In this document: positions 11,775 to 24,900 of the stretch, piece by piece
Position numbering within the stretch: position 1 is the stretch's first letter
Layout of the letters: the number at the start of each line of letters is the position of its first letter
DNA from: Cordia subcordata
Lineage: Eukaryota; Streptophyta; Magnoliopsida; Boraginales; Cordiaceae
Direction: 5' to 3'
NCBI GenBank assembly: GCA_028554755.1
Contig: JAPTOF010000021.1
Coordinates: 1,003,501 to 1,067,500, forward strand
Length of the DNA: 64,000 bases
Position numbers and translations under genes: made by a program
Notes under the pieces: generated by a model
What the model saw: the letters and a program-made list of their open reading frames with translations, nothing else
The model's database searches: none
Told to the model about the DNA's origin: nothing

Positions 11775-12100
11775 CATGTCGTTGGCCTTGATGAGTGAAT
11801 CAGGATGGCGGATTGTACATCCATCATTGGTAGTGAGGAATGGAATGCCATGCTTGCCAAACTGGACGAATCTTTCTTTGAAAAGCTTGAACTGCAGAAA
11901 TCATTAAATAAACTAAATTAGGCAATTACACCTACCAAATAAATTTGTGCGTATTGTACTTTGTATATCTTTAATAAAGATCACCCCCACCAAATCCCAC
12001 ACTGATGAAATCGATTCCCGTAACATAAAAAAACCAATTCTGTGAATAAACAAACCTTAGCATCTTCATTCCTAATTGAGTGAAGCCGAAACTGACCCTG
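11775..12100 (-). pseudogene. RPS4: RPS4 fragment, left copy b
   Basis: Two short minus-strand exon pieces: 12056-12100 encodes QFRLHSIRNEDAK and 11775-11891 encodes [20 protein letters not shown] followed by DSLIKANDM. This is the middle of eS4 only; the N- and C-terminal parts are missing. The matching right-arm fragment is 56325-56589. It lies directly beside a papain-like protease remnant in both arms. Confidence 0.75.
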
Positions 12101-12368
12101 TGAAAAACCCAACTTAAGATCACCATCTAGCACTTTAAACTGGTCAGAACAAGAGACATTTTGGCCCCTCTTTTTTCTGTTGCTGTGCCCTCTGTCCTTT
12201 TGTTTTCCCCTAGTCTTCCCTTTTCCATCTCTGCCAGAGGTTGATTTTTCATTTTTTGGGGCACTGGTAGAAGGGTGACGAACAAGCTTTCCAAGTCTTT
12301 TAGCATTTTCATTCCCCCCATCAAACTCTGTAGAGTATGGAAACGATAACCCAAATATCTGATCTCTT

Positions 12369-13077
12369 TTAATCTTGGCAGTACCTTACTCCATTTTCAA
12401 CGCCAAATCCTATGACTTGTACTCCATGATTCCCCTGACACTCTTCATTTGGCATTGGCCCCATGTATATTTCTCCTGCTCCAAGTTCTGTGAAGCTCTG
12501 ATAAATTTTGATGACGCCCGCCAAAGGTTGATGTGTGATTTTGCTTTCTATGTCTTCTTCATCCCATTCCAAGTCATCAACCTTGTAGAAACCACTAATG
12601 TGCATTTTTGGATTCTACGTATAACAAAAACGTGGAAGTTAGCTAAACATAATCAAACAGTAGTACAAATATGATTATTGTTGAACATTTAAAAACTCAC
12701 CCCGGATGTATCTCGTGGCTCGCCCCTATATCCAGTATATGGATAGTCTGCCTCTAGAGATATACCAAATCTAGCTACATAGCGAAACACGTTGTTGGTA
12801 TGGTTCATATAGCATCCATGGTCATCCTCAACTATTTGACCTTGTTCATTTTCTCGTGCATGGAGCGCAGATATACACCCCGTACCCACAAATGCATAAC
12901 AAGATTCTTCATAAAAATAAATAAGCAAAAATAAATAACACTTTGTATGTAATAAAAATAAAGTTATAGCGGATAGAAAGAGCCAGTAGGAGACTCACGG
13001 CCGCCTCGTTGATGAAGAACAGGTAGCAAAATACCGCTATCTTCCAACGTACATTCCACCCGCTCGGTCGTTGCCAT
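12369..13077 (-). pseudogene. Papain-like (C1A) cysteine protease fragment, left arm
   Basis: Three minus-strand exons (12999-13077, 12701-12906, 12369-12614) join in frame to a 176-residue product. It starts MATTERVECTLEDSGILLPV and covers the mature C1A domain only: the active-site cysteine in GGQSCYAF (tryptophan of the usual SCWAF replaced by tyrosine), ADYPYTGYRGEP, and the histidine in GNHGVQVIGFG. No signal peptide or prodomain is present. The frame stops after NGVRYCQD. About 50 bases encoding the Asn-Trp segment (LNYWGPLW in the inverted right-arm piece at 56160-56324) are deleted here, so the Asn of the catalytic set is missing. Downstream, AKIKRD-type coding is still readable in another frame. 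It is most likely non-functional as a protease. Confidence 0.7.
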
Positions 13078-13314
13078 GAGAATGAAAAATTAACTGAAAC
13101 TAAGAACAAAGTGATATTATAAAGGCCAGAGAAAGAAATGAGCATGCTATATGGCCTAGCGCGTGTACGATTCGACTGTACAAAAGTTTTGTCTTTTTAT
13201 TTCAGTGTTGACATTGTGAAAGATGGCAGTGGACTGGTGCCTTCTCTTTAATTGAATTCGAAAACCGTTAATACTAATGATATAGAGTCAATTTTTTTCT
13301 TGTCCAGTATATAG
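13078..13314. other. Flank beyond the left arm
   Basis: No gene was recognised. The detectable left/right similarity is lost around 12.8 kb because the right arm is truncated at about 55.44 kb. Confidence 0.4.
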
Positions 13315-13515
13315 TTAGTTTGGATGGGGTTTCTTATAGGTGAAATATATATTTTACAATAATTATTTTAATTATTTTTTTCAAAAGTTAAAATTTTCAA
13401 AAGAAGTATAATTTTAATTTCTTTAAAAGTAAAAAATTTAAAATTTTCAAAACAATATTTCTATAGAAGTAATATAAACAAACTTTTTTTCAAAAGTCAA
13501 TCTAGACAAGTTTGT
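13315..13515. mobile_element. Small MITE-like remnant
   Basis: An AT-rich block starts with AGTTTGGATGGGGTTTCTTA and ends with AAAAGTCAATCTAGACAAG. These ends resemble those of the other 'TTTGGATTGACTTTT' elements at 31396-31610, 42190-42400 and 62800-63005. No coding potential. Confidence 0.4.
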
Positions 13516-13551
13516 ATTTAAACATTTGTATTTAACCATGCAATTACTTAA

Positions 13552-14394
13552 GGCTCGTTTGGTAACGCTGTCAAAAATTTTGAAAACGAAAACCAGAATT
13601 ATAAACAAAAAAACTGTCAATAACAATTAAAAACAGAAATTGTAAATGTGTTTGGTTAAATTATAAAATCTATAAACAAAAAGCAAAAAACATGTTTGGT
13701 TGTCCATAGTTTACAAACTATTTTTGTCTCTTATTTTTCATTTAATAGTTTATGTTAAGTAGAATACATGAAAATATTTGAGAATATGTTGTAAAAGAAC
13801 AATGAGAATATTTTAAAATTAAATTATTTTATTTAAAATTATAATTTCAAAAAATAAGTTTTATTTTTTTGAGAATATATTTTTATTTTTATTTTAGAAT
13901 TTTTTAAAATTTTCATTTATTAATTTATTTTTTAAAATATTTCTAAAAATAATAAATGTATTCTTAAATAATTTTAATTTTAATTCTTGAAATGTTTTTT
14001 AATTTTTTAAAACTAATTATAATTTATTAAAAATAAATTTAATTTATCAAAATAATTTTTAAATGTATTTTTAATTTACTAAAATTATTTTAGAATATTA
14101 AATTTATTAAAATAAATTTTAATTTATTAAAATTATTTTTTATTTTTCATTAGTGAGTTCATATTAATTTTGAAAAGATAATTCTAAAAGGTATTCACCA
14201 CAAAGTGAATAAATATTTTGAAAACCTGTTGTTACAACCTGAGAAAACCACTTTTCTTGTTTATCAAAGTTGCAAAAATAGGATGTTGGTTTTTGTTTTT
14301 ACAGAAAAGAAAAATAGAAACAAATGAACTGATTTTCAAATTTTGATCAACAAAAACAGAAAATCAGAAATAGCAACAATACCAAACGAGCCGT
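13552..14394. mobile_element. MITE with GGCTCGTTTGGTA termini
   Basis: The left end GGCTCGTTTGGTAACGCTGT and the right end TACCAAACGAGCC are inverted complements over 13 bases, with further similarity inward. The interior is very AT-rich and holds TTTGGTT-type motifs but no gene. A target duplication is not clear, although TTAAGG to the left and CCCTTAA to the right suggest a slightly larger inverted end. Confidence 0.7.
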
Positions 14395-17300
14395 TGCCCT
14401 TAATTAAAGTTGAATTGGTTTGTATTAGTACAATTCCCATTGGTTTGAGAGGTCTCATTTGGCGATAATTAGACAGTGTAATTACCTTTTGGTGACTTTT
14501 TTGGCACCGGCAAACCAAAAAAAAAAAAACTTTTCAACTAATCAAAACACTACTCCTCCTATTTAGTTGTTCAGTAAAAGGGCTTTTCTGATTATCTTTT
14601 AGTGTTTAGATTTACTTTTTTAAATATTTTAACATTTCACATAGAGTTTTTAGCTTTTCATTTTTTTGGCAATACCCTTTCTTCATTTTTTGGATAATTA
14701 CCCTTCCTTTATTTTTTGATGTAAGAGGCATGAAAACAATTTCTGTTGTTTTTAAAATTGAATATAATCAAATTAGTCTTTATTATTTGAAAATATTTAT
14801 ATTTCTCCTGAACATTTCCTTAAAATGGAAAAAAGCATATTAATTTTAGTGTGTTTCTGAAATCTTTAATCTATAATATCATTATATATGTGTCCTAAAG
14901 TAGTTGAGTAGGATACCATCTCATTTACAACTTCTTAAAAAAAAATAATGTCATTTTTTTTCTTAATACTAGGCTAATTTTTTTTAAAAAAAAAATTAAT
15001 GCTCGGGTATAAGAAACTAAGTGGCACTTCCTAGTTGCATCTCCAATTTCCTTTCTATATTTTTAAAACATCAATTTTTCTATTGACAAATTGATATAAA
15101 AAAAATAAAAAAAGTAAACTAATTTTTTTAACAAATTTATCTTTTAACTAAAGTGCAAATCTAAGTTGGGGTGCCATGTAAATTCCATAATTCTTTATAC
15201 ATTTTTAATGATTTTATAATTATAAATATAGTTTTTTTTTAGTTTTTAAATTTTGGTTTTCCATTTGAAACTTAGGGTAAGTTTTTCTTCATTTTTTTTT
15301 ATTAATGATTGGGTGGAATGTCATATTTCACCTTGTGGTTGCTTCTAGGATTGTACATAGTTTGATTAAGTTCGAGATTTAAAAATCCCCAGAGCCGTTT
15401 CAAACTTTTCATTCTTGAATTTTTTACAATTATGATCATGCCACAAGGAAAAAAAATCTTTAGTACGGGTAGTTGATTTTTTTATGACTTATTTATCGAG
15501 ATAGTATGAGCTAGATTTTAAGCCTTTTTTAGTACCAATTCAATAATTTTTTATAGAATTTTAGAGAGATTGTTCATATGTTAATTGAATTTGAAATCAT
15601 AAAATAAAGGGAAAAGGGTAATTTTAGGACTCATACTTCATAAAACATGGAAATAAGGGCTTGAATTAAAAAAGCTTAATAGATAAATTTGAACTTAAAA
15701 AAAATGATGGTTTCCACACCGTTAAGTAGCATTGTTAATTTTTTTTATACATGGCATTTTCTTCCTTTTCAAATTTAAGGTGACATTTTTTTCATAGTTT
15801 AGGTGAATTTTCCTACAATGTATTCTAAATCCACGCATCATATACACGGAACTAACTTATAAATTATAAGGTATCTTGCATGTGTGCATATAATAAATTT
15901 TGGACCTTTTTGTGGGGTATGAGAATATAAATTAATCTACATATTTTTTTTTATTACTAAAGAAAATGGAAGGATTGTCCAGTTTCTTCGTTTCCAGCTA
16001 AGAAATGGCCTCAAAATGCACGAAACTAATCAATTGCTTCCATTCTCATAAACAATGTCTGAGCTTTACTAAGCAATAGTGGATATCGATTGTTTGCAAC
16101 GCAGATGATTTTGAACTCAAATGTTTGAATCTGCTTCAGAGATCATCCTTGCCTATATTTGTTTGGGCCTTAATTATAATTGGCCGTATGATTGAACTCT
16201 TAATTCTTTTAAAAAACAAAAAAAAAAAAAAATGAAACAAAGTCAACCCTTCTCTCCCAATAAATATGCATCGCCACTGTGAGCAATTTGTTCTCTTTTA
16301 TCACATTTGCTAGCATAAAATGATGATTCATAAATCAACCCTAACGGAATGTGAGGCACGTAAGAAATGAAAGAACCGAAACTACATTGTTCAATGCATA
16401 AAAAGTGATAGTAAACATATTAGTAGTTTAATATTTAACAATGAAAGAGAAAAATATCTAATTCAAACTTAAAATTTTAACTTTTTATTTTCTATTGAAA
16501 GTAGAACAGATAATAAACATTACTAAATGTTAGGAAATTACAAATGTATCCCTATTTTATGGTGTCATATATTTCAATACGTAAGAGGCGAAAATTTTAT
16601 CAATTTCATAAAAGAATAAACTTTTCTTAACTTTTTCAACAGCGTCTAGAAGATGATCTAAGTTCGTGATATTTTTGTGTCACCTTTTGTTTTGCTGGGC
16701 AATTTTTGTGTCACTTCTAAAGTCTTGGAAAAACTTGTCCAGCACATCCGTAAAGCGCGATGACATTTTTGTAACAAGGAAAAAACGAAGATGACATTTT
16801 AGCCAAGGGTTTTTCTTTAAGATATATAATAATATTGTCGAGGAAAAATGGCTAGCAAGTGAGATTGAATCTGAAATTGACTACTTACACAATTGGTTTT
16901 GAGTGGAATAAACCGAATCATAAGAAAGTCGAGCATTTCAATCGAAGAGATTGTGACATTTCATTTCTTTATTATTTATATTAATCTCTAACAAGTTAAA
17001 TTTTCTTCTTTTTTTTTTAGGAATTAATGGATAGCTCAAGTGATTGAGACTATTTCCCTCAAGTGAGAGATGTCTAATCCCATAGGGATGGGGGTCTGAA
17101 AAAAAAAATTAAATTTTTTTTACTATTATTAATACAAACCGTGGCGGAGCCAATTATATATTAGGGGTGCACACACTACTCAAAAAAAGAAAGAAAAAAT
17201 GTAATTTTCTTTTTGGAAATAAAAAATACCAACTCACATGAAGTGCATCCTTTTTTAATGAAGATATACACCCTTCAGTAACAAGAAAGCACTCTCTCAT

Positions 17301-17936
17301 AATCGTGACGAAATATATATTATCATTATTTTATTTTAAATTTTTAACTAAGAGAATATAAGAATAAATAAAAGAAGAGAAAAATGAGAGGGAAAAAAAT
17401 GGAAAGAATACATTTGTGATTTGTTGTGTCATAAAAAAATGAAAAAATAAAAATAAGTAAAAGAAGAGAGAAATGAGAGGGAAAAAAAGACAGAAATAGT
17501 GCTTGTTGGGGCCAATTATATTAAGGGGTATATTTAATAATATCGATAGTAAGTTGACTATTATTAAACTATTGTCAAATATGAAGTCATATTGAGGATA
17601 ATTATGAAATATTTATTTTTTTATATTTTTTGTGAGTACTAAACTTCACTATTGTATTAATTATTATGTATTTTTATAATTAATTTCTTAAATTTATATA
17701 AAAGATTTATGCACAACTGTGTCTTGCTGAGGGTCGGGTCCTATATCTGTCACTTAATACAATTTCAAGTAGTTTAAGTCTATTAATTAAATTTAAATAT
17801 ATCAATGTACAACCTTTTTTTATTTTTTGGGTCGAAATCAACTTACAACTCATGAGCTGATTTAGTGGCTTTACAACAATTGGGAAGAAAGAAAAGAAAA
17901 ACGAAAAAAAAAGAAAGAAAAAGGAAAAGACAAAGA

Positions 17937-18058
17937 GGCTTCGTTAATAGCATATATCAGGATGTTTTGCATGAGGGATGAGCAGGCCTTTTTTTTTTTT
18001 TTTTTTGGTGGTTTCAGGGGCCTCACTAATAGCATATCAGGATGTTTTGCATGAAAAT
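17937..18058. repeat. Direct repeat flanking a poly-T tract
   Basis: TATCAGGATGTTTTGCATGA with about 17 bases before it (GGCTTCGTTAATAGCATA / GGCCTCACTAATAGCATA) occurs twice, separated by about 50 bases that include an 18-T run. It may be a small duplication or the footprint of a lost insertion. Confidence 0.6.
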
Positions 18059-18809
18059 GGCTAAATTGACCAAGAGCTGAACGTAAAGCAAAAGCAGCAG
18101 TACTAATAGTTTTGAGTACTCGTCTAATGGTGTTAGTTTGCAGTGTCCTAAGGTTGCTACAAATGCTTTTGAAAGCAACAAAAGAATTGAGATACCCACA
18201 AAAGTAGGGAAACTTTCCCGGTTTATTTATTTCCTGTTCTATAAGTTCTTAAAGAAACAAAAAAGACTATGGAAGCAAGCAAAAAAGCCACACTGGCAAA
18301 TCATCCGTACGCTCAGCATCTTCAGTCATTCGCATTTAACAATTACTTATTATAAGTAAGGCTTCTCTCTTTGTTTTTGTTTGAATATTCTCGTAGTATC
18401 ACTAAGGCTTTTTAACTTAGTAATTATTTATTATAAGATTGCAATCTATGGAAAGAGTGAAGTTGTGAGCTAATCAGCTGAGTGTGTGTGGCAGAGGGTT
18501 TTTCTCTACTTTTTGTCTAAAAAGATGTAGCCCACTAAGCACTGATCTTTTCATATTTTTTTGTTCAAGCAAAAAATATAATCGTTATTTGGGTAAATAT
18601 ATAAATTTATTTTAACCAATAAGTTGTTAATTGAGATAGTGACAACCTCACCCTAAGAGAAAGAAAACAAGTTTAAATTTCAAGAAATGCACTAATTGAT
18701 ATAGAGCATTTACTCTACCACTCCTAAGTCTAATATAACTTAGGATAACCTAATTCAAAGTAAATAAATAAATTTATTTCAGACAAAATAATAATCAACG
18801 GAATGGCAA

Positions 18810-18922
18810 ACCATATAAAATATTGGCTGATGTTGTATTATATACTTCTTATTATATAAATAATACTACATAAAATATTGGCTGATGTTGTAGTATATAC
18901 TTTTTATTATATAAATAAATGG
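18810..18922. repeat. Tandem duplication of about 60 bp
   Basis: The block containing AAAATATTGGCTGATGTTGT followed by TATACTT and TTATTATATAAATAA is present twice in tandem with few differences. Confidence 0.7.
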
Positions 18923-20120
18923 GATTTCACCTCTTAATTAGTAATTGATCGATGACACCAATATATTACCTTGCACATATACCACAAATGAGGTAAGTAC
19001 TTTTTTTTGGCATGGCCGAAATGGTGCTAGGTTAAGCAAGAAGAACAAACCAACCCAACTTGACTTAGTTGACTATACGTTGGAAAGTGTTAAAAAATTA
19101 GCAGCAACTATGCAATTACCTTGATAGAAATTTGGATATTTTGCCAATTTAACTAGAAAATGGCATGCATAGTAAGGCTCAAAGAAGAAAAAGTAAGGCT
19201 CAAAAGAGGAAACAAGGAGAATGGGATCAGTAGTTATCAGTTTCTTCAGGTCTATTTAGCTTGCACGGCTTAAGAAAACCCTTGACTGAAGAAGTAACTC
19301 GGGGTCGCTTTAGGCACAGAGCCTGTTTTCATGCAAGTTTTTGAAAATAGAAAAATTGTAACAGTAGCAAATCGTCCTTCCAGAGCAGTGTTGTTGAGAT
19401 TCTTGAGATCATTTTCATTTTGAAGAGGCAAGCATCATACATATATATGTGTGTGTGTGTGTATGTATGTGTATTGGAACTTAAATCATTTTTCTATGAA
19501 ACAATTTGATGAAATTAAGACATGTAGGATTAAAAGTTATAAATAAACTCTACATCATATAACGTATAGATATATAGGTTTTTACCTCACGTGTACGTTG
19601 GATGAAAAAATGGATAGAGTTTAAACATGCGGCAGTGTGGACTCTACTTCATCAAAATATAATTCTTTTCCATGAGACATTGTTTATAGTATTTCAACAG
19701 AGCATTTAAATTGAAGAGGTAGAATTTTAAAAAGTAATCTAGGAAAATAAAAAATAATAAAGATGAATATAATATGTTAGTTGATGTTAAAAAATCAAAT
19801 AATCTTGAAAATGAAAATTATAACTACAATAGATAAATGCATTTTCACCATTTATTTTAACAGTTTAGATAAATAGATTAGCAAATAATTTTGCAATGAT
19901 AGAAGGGATGAACACATTGTCTTTCTGTAAAGAAAAAGAACTCATGTCATGAAGACATGTAGCATCGATTAAAACTTAAAAGGGCATACATCTACCTAAT
20001 ATAAAACTAGCATTGACATGGCAAACTGGATGCATGGGAGCACCTGTCCTAACAACGTGCTGTGCCCAATGATTGAGGGATACAAGCGAATTCTAGAGGC
20101 TTAACAAGGTTACAAGTTGA

Positions 20121-20516
20121 TGTTGGAATATTCTAGATTATGTGGCATGATATGGTAGATATTTATATACAACTACCTAATTTATAATATTATCGTAATT
20201 ATCTTAATAGCTTATCGAATCTCATCTATTCATTCGGTTACTTGATAGACGTGCTGGATTAAAGAATTAATAGATATAAATTGGTCCTTTCCCTACCTAA
20301 TAGGGTTACACACACATACAAAATATATCGTACCATCAGAAAGTTTGTTTAACATAAGAAAGAGGGTCAAGGGAGAGAAACTAATTTTTCACCCGAAGAA
20401 AGGTTTTGTCCGGTGAATCTCGAGATGGCCTCATCTTCCGCATTAGGTATTTTTATCGTGATAATTATTTGTTCAAGATCCAGGTTTATGAAGTTTTATG
20501 AATATTTATATCTATA
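20121..20516 (+). repeat. 5' LTR of copia-1
   Basis: The first 120 bases are repeated at 28814-28937. A nearly whole inverted copy lies at 43335-43729. The LTR contains TTGTTCAAGATCCAGGTTTA near its right end. It stops a few bases before the primer-binding site. Confidence 0.8.
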
Positions 20517-20584
20517 TGTGGTATCAGAGCCATAGTTTTGAACACATAATTTCTCCAATTATGGTCTTTTAATTTTTAATAAAT

Positions 20585-21232
20585 AGAGGTTGCAAACGGG
20601 CACCCGCAGGCCAACCCGACCCGTTAGCGCGGGTTATGCGGTTCCGCTGGTTGGGTCGGGTCTGGTTGGATTCATGTGGGTGCCTACATCCCCCATCCAC
20701 GCCCGCGGCCTCGCGTGTTCGCAGGTTGATCTGCTTAATTTTTTGGTATTTTAATATTATTTAAAAATAAATAAAACCAAAAAAATTAAGTAGTAATTAA
20801 TAAACACTTGTGACCTGTTTGACCCAAGAGAACAAAAAATTAGGCGTCTAAAAATAGTTAAAGTTAATGAACTAAATGTCACAAACACAATCGATAATTT
20901 AAAATCTCCATTAAACACCTAATCACAAACTAATATTAACATAATAAAACAACAATTACCATAGTCCATAGCTACAATCAAAGCCTCAAATATGGTTGCT
21001 AAGACTATAAACTATAAAGTGCAATAAGAAGAAAAAACTTAAAGTTTCTAACTTTAAACCTATATGTATTAAAAAAAAAAAAAGAAAGGAAACTCGCGGG
21101 GGACCCGCGGGTCAACCCGCACAATCCTCCCTTTGCGCGGGTCGGGTCGGGTCCACCTCGTTTGCTTTGCGGGTTATGAAATGCTAAACCTTAACCCTGC
21201 ATTTATGCGGGTTAAACGATTCAGCCACCTCT
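20585..21232. mobile_element. hAT-like non-autonomous element nested in the copia-1 leader
   Basis: The ends AGAGGTTGC and CCACCTCT form short inverted termini, and both sub-terminal regions are rich in GGGTCGGGT / ACCCGC motifs in inverted arrangement, unlike the AT-rich surroundings. TAATTTTTAAT occurs at 20570-20580 and again at 21232-21242, a probable target duplication with four extra bases on the left. No transposase. Confidence 0.65.
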
Positions 21233-21476
21233 AATTTTTAATCATGATGATCCGTCTCGTTAGATTTATTAAAGTACGAATTTTATCAATCTAGACGAAT
21301 AAGGGTTTTTGTTTTCCAATTATGGATTTGGGCATGAAAGCATGATTGATAATGAGAGATGCGAATTATTAATCTTATCATGAAAATCTAGATTTTAGTT
21401 ATGATACAACTTGCAATTAAGAGGTTTTGCTAATGGATTTGTGTTCATGATGAAGGATCTGGACACATGAAAGTAT

Positions 21477-21533
21477 CTATATACATATATACATATACAT
21501 ATATACATATACATATATATATATATATATATA
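21477..21533. repeat. ATAC/AT microsatellite
   Basis: Tandem ATACAT units give way to a pure AT run within the copia-1 leader. Confidence 0.8.
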
Positions 21534-22440
21534 TTAATTACATATGCCTTTATCTTAAGTTTTCGACCGCCCAATTTATAAGCACATTGTCCATGGCTAT
21601 TGGAGTAAATAAACAAATAAGCACTGCCATTATCCATCAAAGGCTCTGCCTATTAGAAAACACATTAGCATGTTGTTGTGTGTTGTTAGTTGCTGCCATA
21701 TATTTCATAAGTATACATATGGTTTTGGGTTTATTATAGTCTCATGCTTTTATATTTAATGTCTATAAAATTTTAATGATCTTAATGTATTTGTTTTGGA
21801 TTGGTTTCTTATTTTATTTAATTGCAACTATAGAGCATGATTGAGTGGCTTATTTATTATCAAAGTCAAGTCATCTAGGACCCCTAATGTAGAAAGGAAA
21901 TTATAGTTTTATCAAGTTACTCTAATTTAATATGCATGATTCATATCATATATAGTTTGTTGTTCCACCACAAGGATGAAACTAGAATGATTTATGTAAA
22001 TCTCATGCATATATACGAATAATTTATCCATCATATTCATGAAATACCTATTATGAAAAATAGATGGATAAATTTAGGTTCACTTGTCATTAGAACTTTA
22101 GGATTTACCCAAAGTTAAATCGTTTTCTATGATTTGTGAGCATAATAGGATAAATTAGTATTTTCATCATATATATCTGTATATCCAAAGATAGCATGTA
22201 TATTTGGCTAAAAATATTTAATTATCCAATAAAGTTACTCATGCATTTATTTAATGATAGTATATTATAGTATCTACCCAAAGGACTGTTGTAATATACT
22301 CTAATACTTTGATTATCCAATTAATTATGTGATTCTTTATCTAATGAGCAGTAGTTGTTTCACTTCATTTGCATGTTTATTCTATTACCACGTTTAATGT
22401 ATTATACTTTTCTAAATGGTGTGAACAAGTCAATTTCCAC

Positions 22441-24900
22441 TTAGGTTTTTTGGATCTGGACTTATCACTATTGGAAGAAAAGCTTGCTGTCGTTACAGAT
22501 TCAAGCAGTAAGGTTGAAGAATTACACCATAAAGCATAGATGTGGTCTAACAAATTGAGCGTGATGTTTATGCGAATGACTGTTGCCAACAACATTAAGA
22601 CCTTTATCCCACAAACAGAAAGTGTCAAAGAATTCCTCAAGCTTGTGGACGAAAGATTTCGCTCTGCAAACAAGTCAGTCGCTGGTACACTAATTGCAGA
22701 ACTCACAACCATGAAGTTTACTGGGTCAAGGAGTGTGCAAGACCATATCATTGAGATGACTAACATTGCAGCTGTTAGGATCGAGATTGGTACACCGTAA
22801 TATATAGATCATCATGCTTTTAAAAAAAAAAATTTAATGGCATATCTAATATGGTGGTAGAATAAGCAATAAAAAGCTATTTGCACACATAAGCACAACA
22901 TGGTTAAACATATAAGCAAGAAGATGAAGTGATATACCTTCAAGAAATTGAAGATCCAAGTAACTCCTAATTATCCTTCTTCACTATAATCACCATTCTA
23001 AAACTAGGATGTGTGATGCCATGTAGTAGGCAAGCACCTATGAGAGCTTTAATTGAAGATCTATGGAGTAATGTGTGTTATTGGTGTACTAGGTGAAAAT
23101 TTTTGCACGCTTTTTGAAAAAGGCAAAGAGATTTAAAGGTGTATTATTGTTAGCTCACTATTTATAGTACACAATAACCCTAATTGGGTAAGTTCCTAGA
23201 AACAATTAAGTTTCTAATTATACCCTTTCTAGAAATATAATATGCCTTATGAATAAGATATTCAAGATATTCATTTCTCTCTCCTGCTCTATAATATCAA
23301 ATTTCATGGGATCTACTTGTCCTCTTGAGATGCCTATATATTTAATAAAGAAAAACTCGAATAAAAACCTTTTTCCTTCTCTATTAAATTTATATCTCAA
23401 TAAAGCATCCATATGATAGATGATCTCAATTAATTACATCCATTGGAGATATGACTAGTAAAGGAACCAATGCCATAATTATTTTTGGCTCCCAAAATGA
23501 CCAAAATGTCATCGCCACCGCTTTGGCGACATTAAGGCCACTTTGGCCTCAGTCTATTTCTATCAGAAGACTAAAGCTGCACTCCAAGAATAATCACCGG
23601 CTAAGCAGGAGCTTGTCACCTGCTCTAGTGACCTCTGTCTTTGACCAACCAAATGAAAAGACCAAAATGCCTCTCTATGTATACCAGTAATCAAGTTCAG
23701 TCGCAACAAGTTCTATCACCCCCAAGACTATATCTGGAACCTTGGAATCTTTAGTCCCATATAATGATCATCCACTGGTCACGAATCTCTTGAACTAGTA
23801 AGCAACCCACAAGCCAAATGATCGATATACCCTTAAAGGGTAATATCACTAGTACTAGAAGTTTTGTGATCAAGTGGACGAATCCATGTTGCATATGCAT
23901 GTCCCAACCAAATAAGAATACAACCCCTAACATACGAGGCAGACAATCTCATTACTCAAGATCTTTCCTTATGGCACATCAAAGTGTTGCTTTCCAACTT
24001 AGTTAGTTCATCCACACATGCTCAAGATTAAAAGCATTAGTCATTCAGAAGCTGTGAGTATCTCGTCTTTTATATATGATGGTACAGTTCCCAGAAGGCA
24101 TACTCATGGTGGCCTTGTCCAATGTGTGATGCACGTATTAGAAGCGTAGTCCGAAAAACTATCCAACGACCTAGGTAAATCACCCTCTCAGGGAGACTCA
24201 CCCACTATAGCCTTGTCCCGATAGAGTGCCCAACATTACCATCCAACTATGAACCAATTTATGATATCACCAAATCTAGACTTAGACCTACTCTGCGTCC
24301 AGTCTTACTGTATACGTAAGTTATCGGTCTATATCATTGGACTTTTATACTTCGCATCAATACACAAATGAGGAGAATAAGCTGTGTAAAGCTCACTCAT
24401 ATGAACAATATCATGAGCGTATTATGTTTAGTATCCAATAATCACCTTCTGCTTGTGGCCTTCAGGGCATACAATTCTAATAACAGTAAGGCTAAAGACC
24501 TTGGGAATGAATGTGGATAACTCCTTCTTAGTGCAATTTATTCTCAATTCACTGCCTCCTAAACATGGACCATTCCAAATCAACTATAAAATTACCAAGG
24601 ATAAGTGGAATATCAGTGAATTGTCCAGTATGCTCACTCAAGAGGAAAAGAGACTAAAGAAACAAAGAAGTCAATCTTTCAACCTCGTGGGTCAAGAAGT
24701 TGGTAAAGGACTTAAAGTAAAGGCCAGCAAGTTTAAGAAGAAGAAAGTGCCTACTAAAGTTTTAGGGGTTGAAAAGAAGGAACAAAAGGTAGATAAGTGT
24801 CATTTTTGCAAGAAAGAAGGACATTAGTAGAAAGATTGCCTGAAATGTAAGGCTTGGCTCGAAAAGAAAGGTAAACCCAATCTTTTTGTATGTCTTGAAT
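22441..24900 (+). pseudogene. copia-1 gag, split by an LTR insertion
   Basis: The upstream piece (22441-22778) reads ...KLSVMFMRMTVANNIKTF and DHIIEMTNIAAVR, typical of the copia gag (UBN2) region, with an internal stop. The reading resumes at 24486 with RLKTLGMNVDNSFLVQFILN after the nested LTR. A CCHC zinc knuckle is visible at about 24798-24845 (CHFCKKEGH then a stop, then QKDCLKC). Gag would form the particle shell in the cytoplasm; this copy cannot be made. Confidence 0.75.
22779..24485 (-). mobile_element. Solo-type LTR inserted in copia-1 gag
   Basis: On the minus strand this 1.7-kb piece starts TGTTATTAGAATTG and TATGCCCTGAAGGCC, matching the start of the LTR at 44014 (TGTTGGGTTCATATGCCCTA) and of the LTR fragment at 46979. 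Further shared blocks include GGGCACTCTA and GTCTCCCTG. The flanks are GTTAG (22774-22778) and GTAAG (24486-24490), a 5-bp target duplication with one change, and the gag frame reads on across it. No internal region is present, consistent with LTR-LTR recombination. Confidence 0.7.

Larger units (their letters stand above)
14395..20120. other. Long AT-rich intergenic stretch
   Basis: No coding region was recognised. It contains poly-A/T tracts, local duplications listed separately, and a piece at 17140-17460 beginning GTGGCGGAGCCA with a duplicated AAATGAGAGGGAAAAAAA block; related sequence occurs inverted near 55140-55370. This is probably old transposon debris. Confidence 0.45.

Noticed and set aside
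18138..18359. 73-codon plus-strand frame
   Set aside because: Lysine/phenylalanine-rich translation of AT-rich DNA with no recognisable domain or neighbouring exons.
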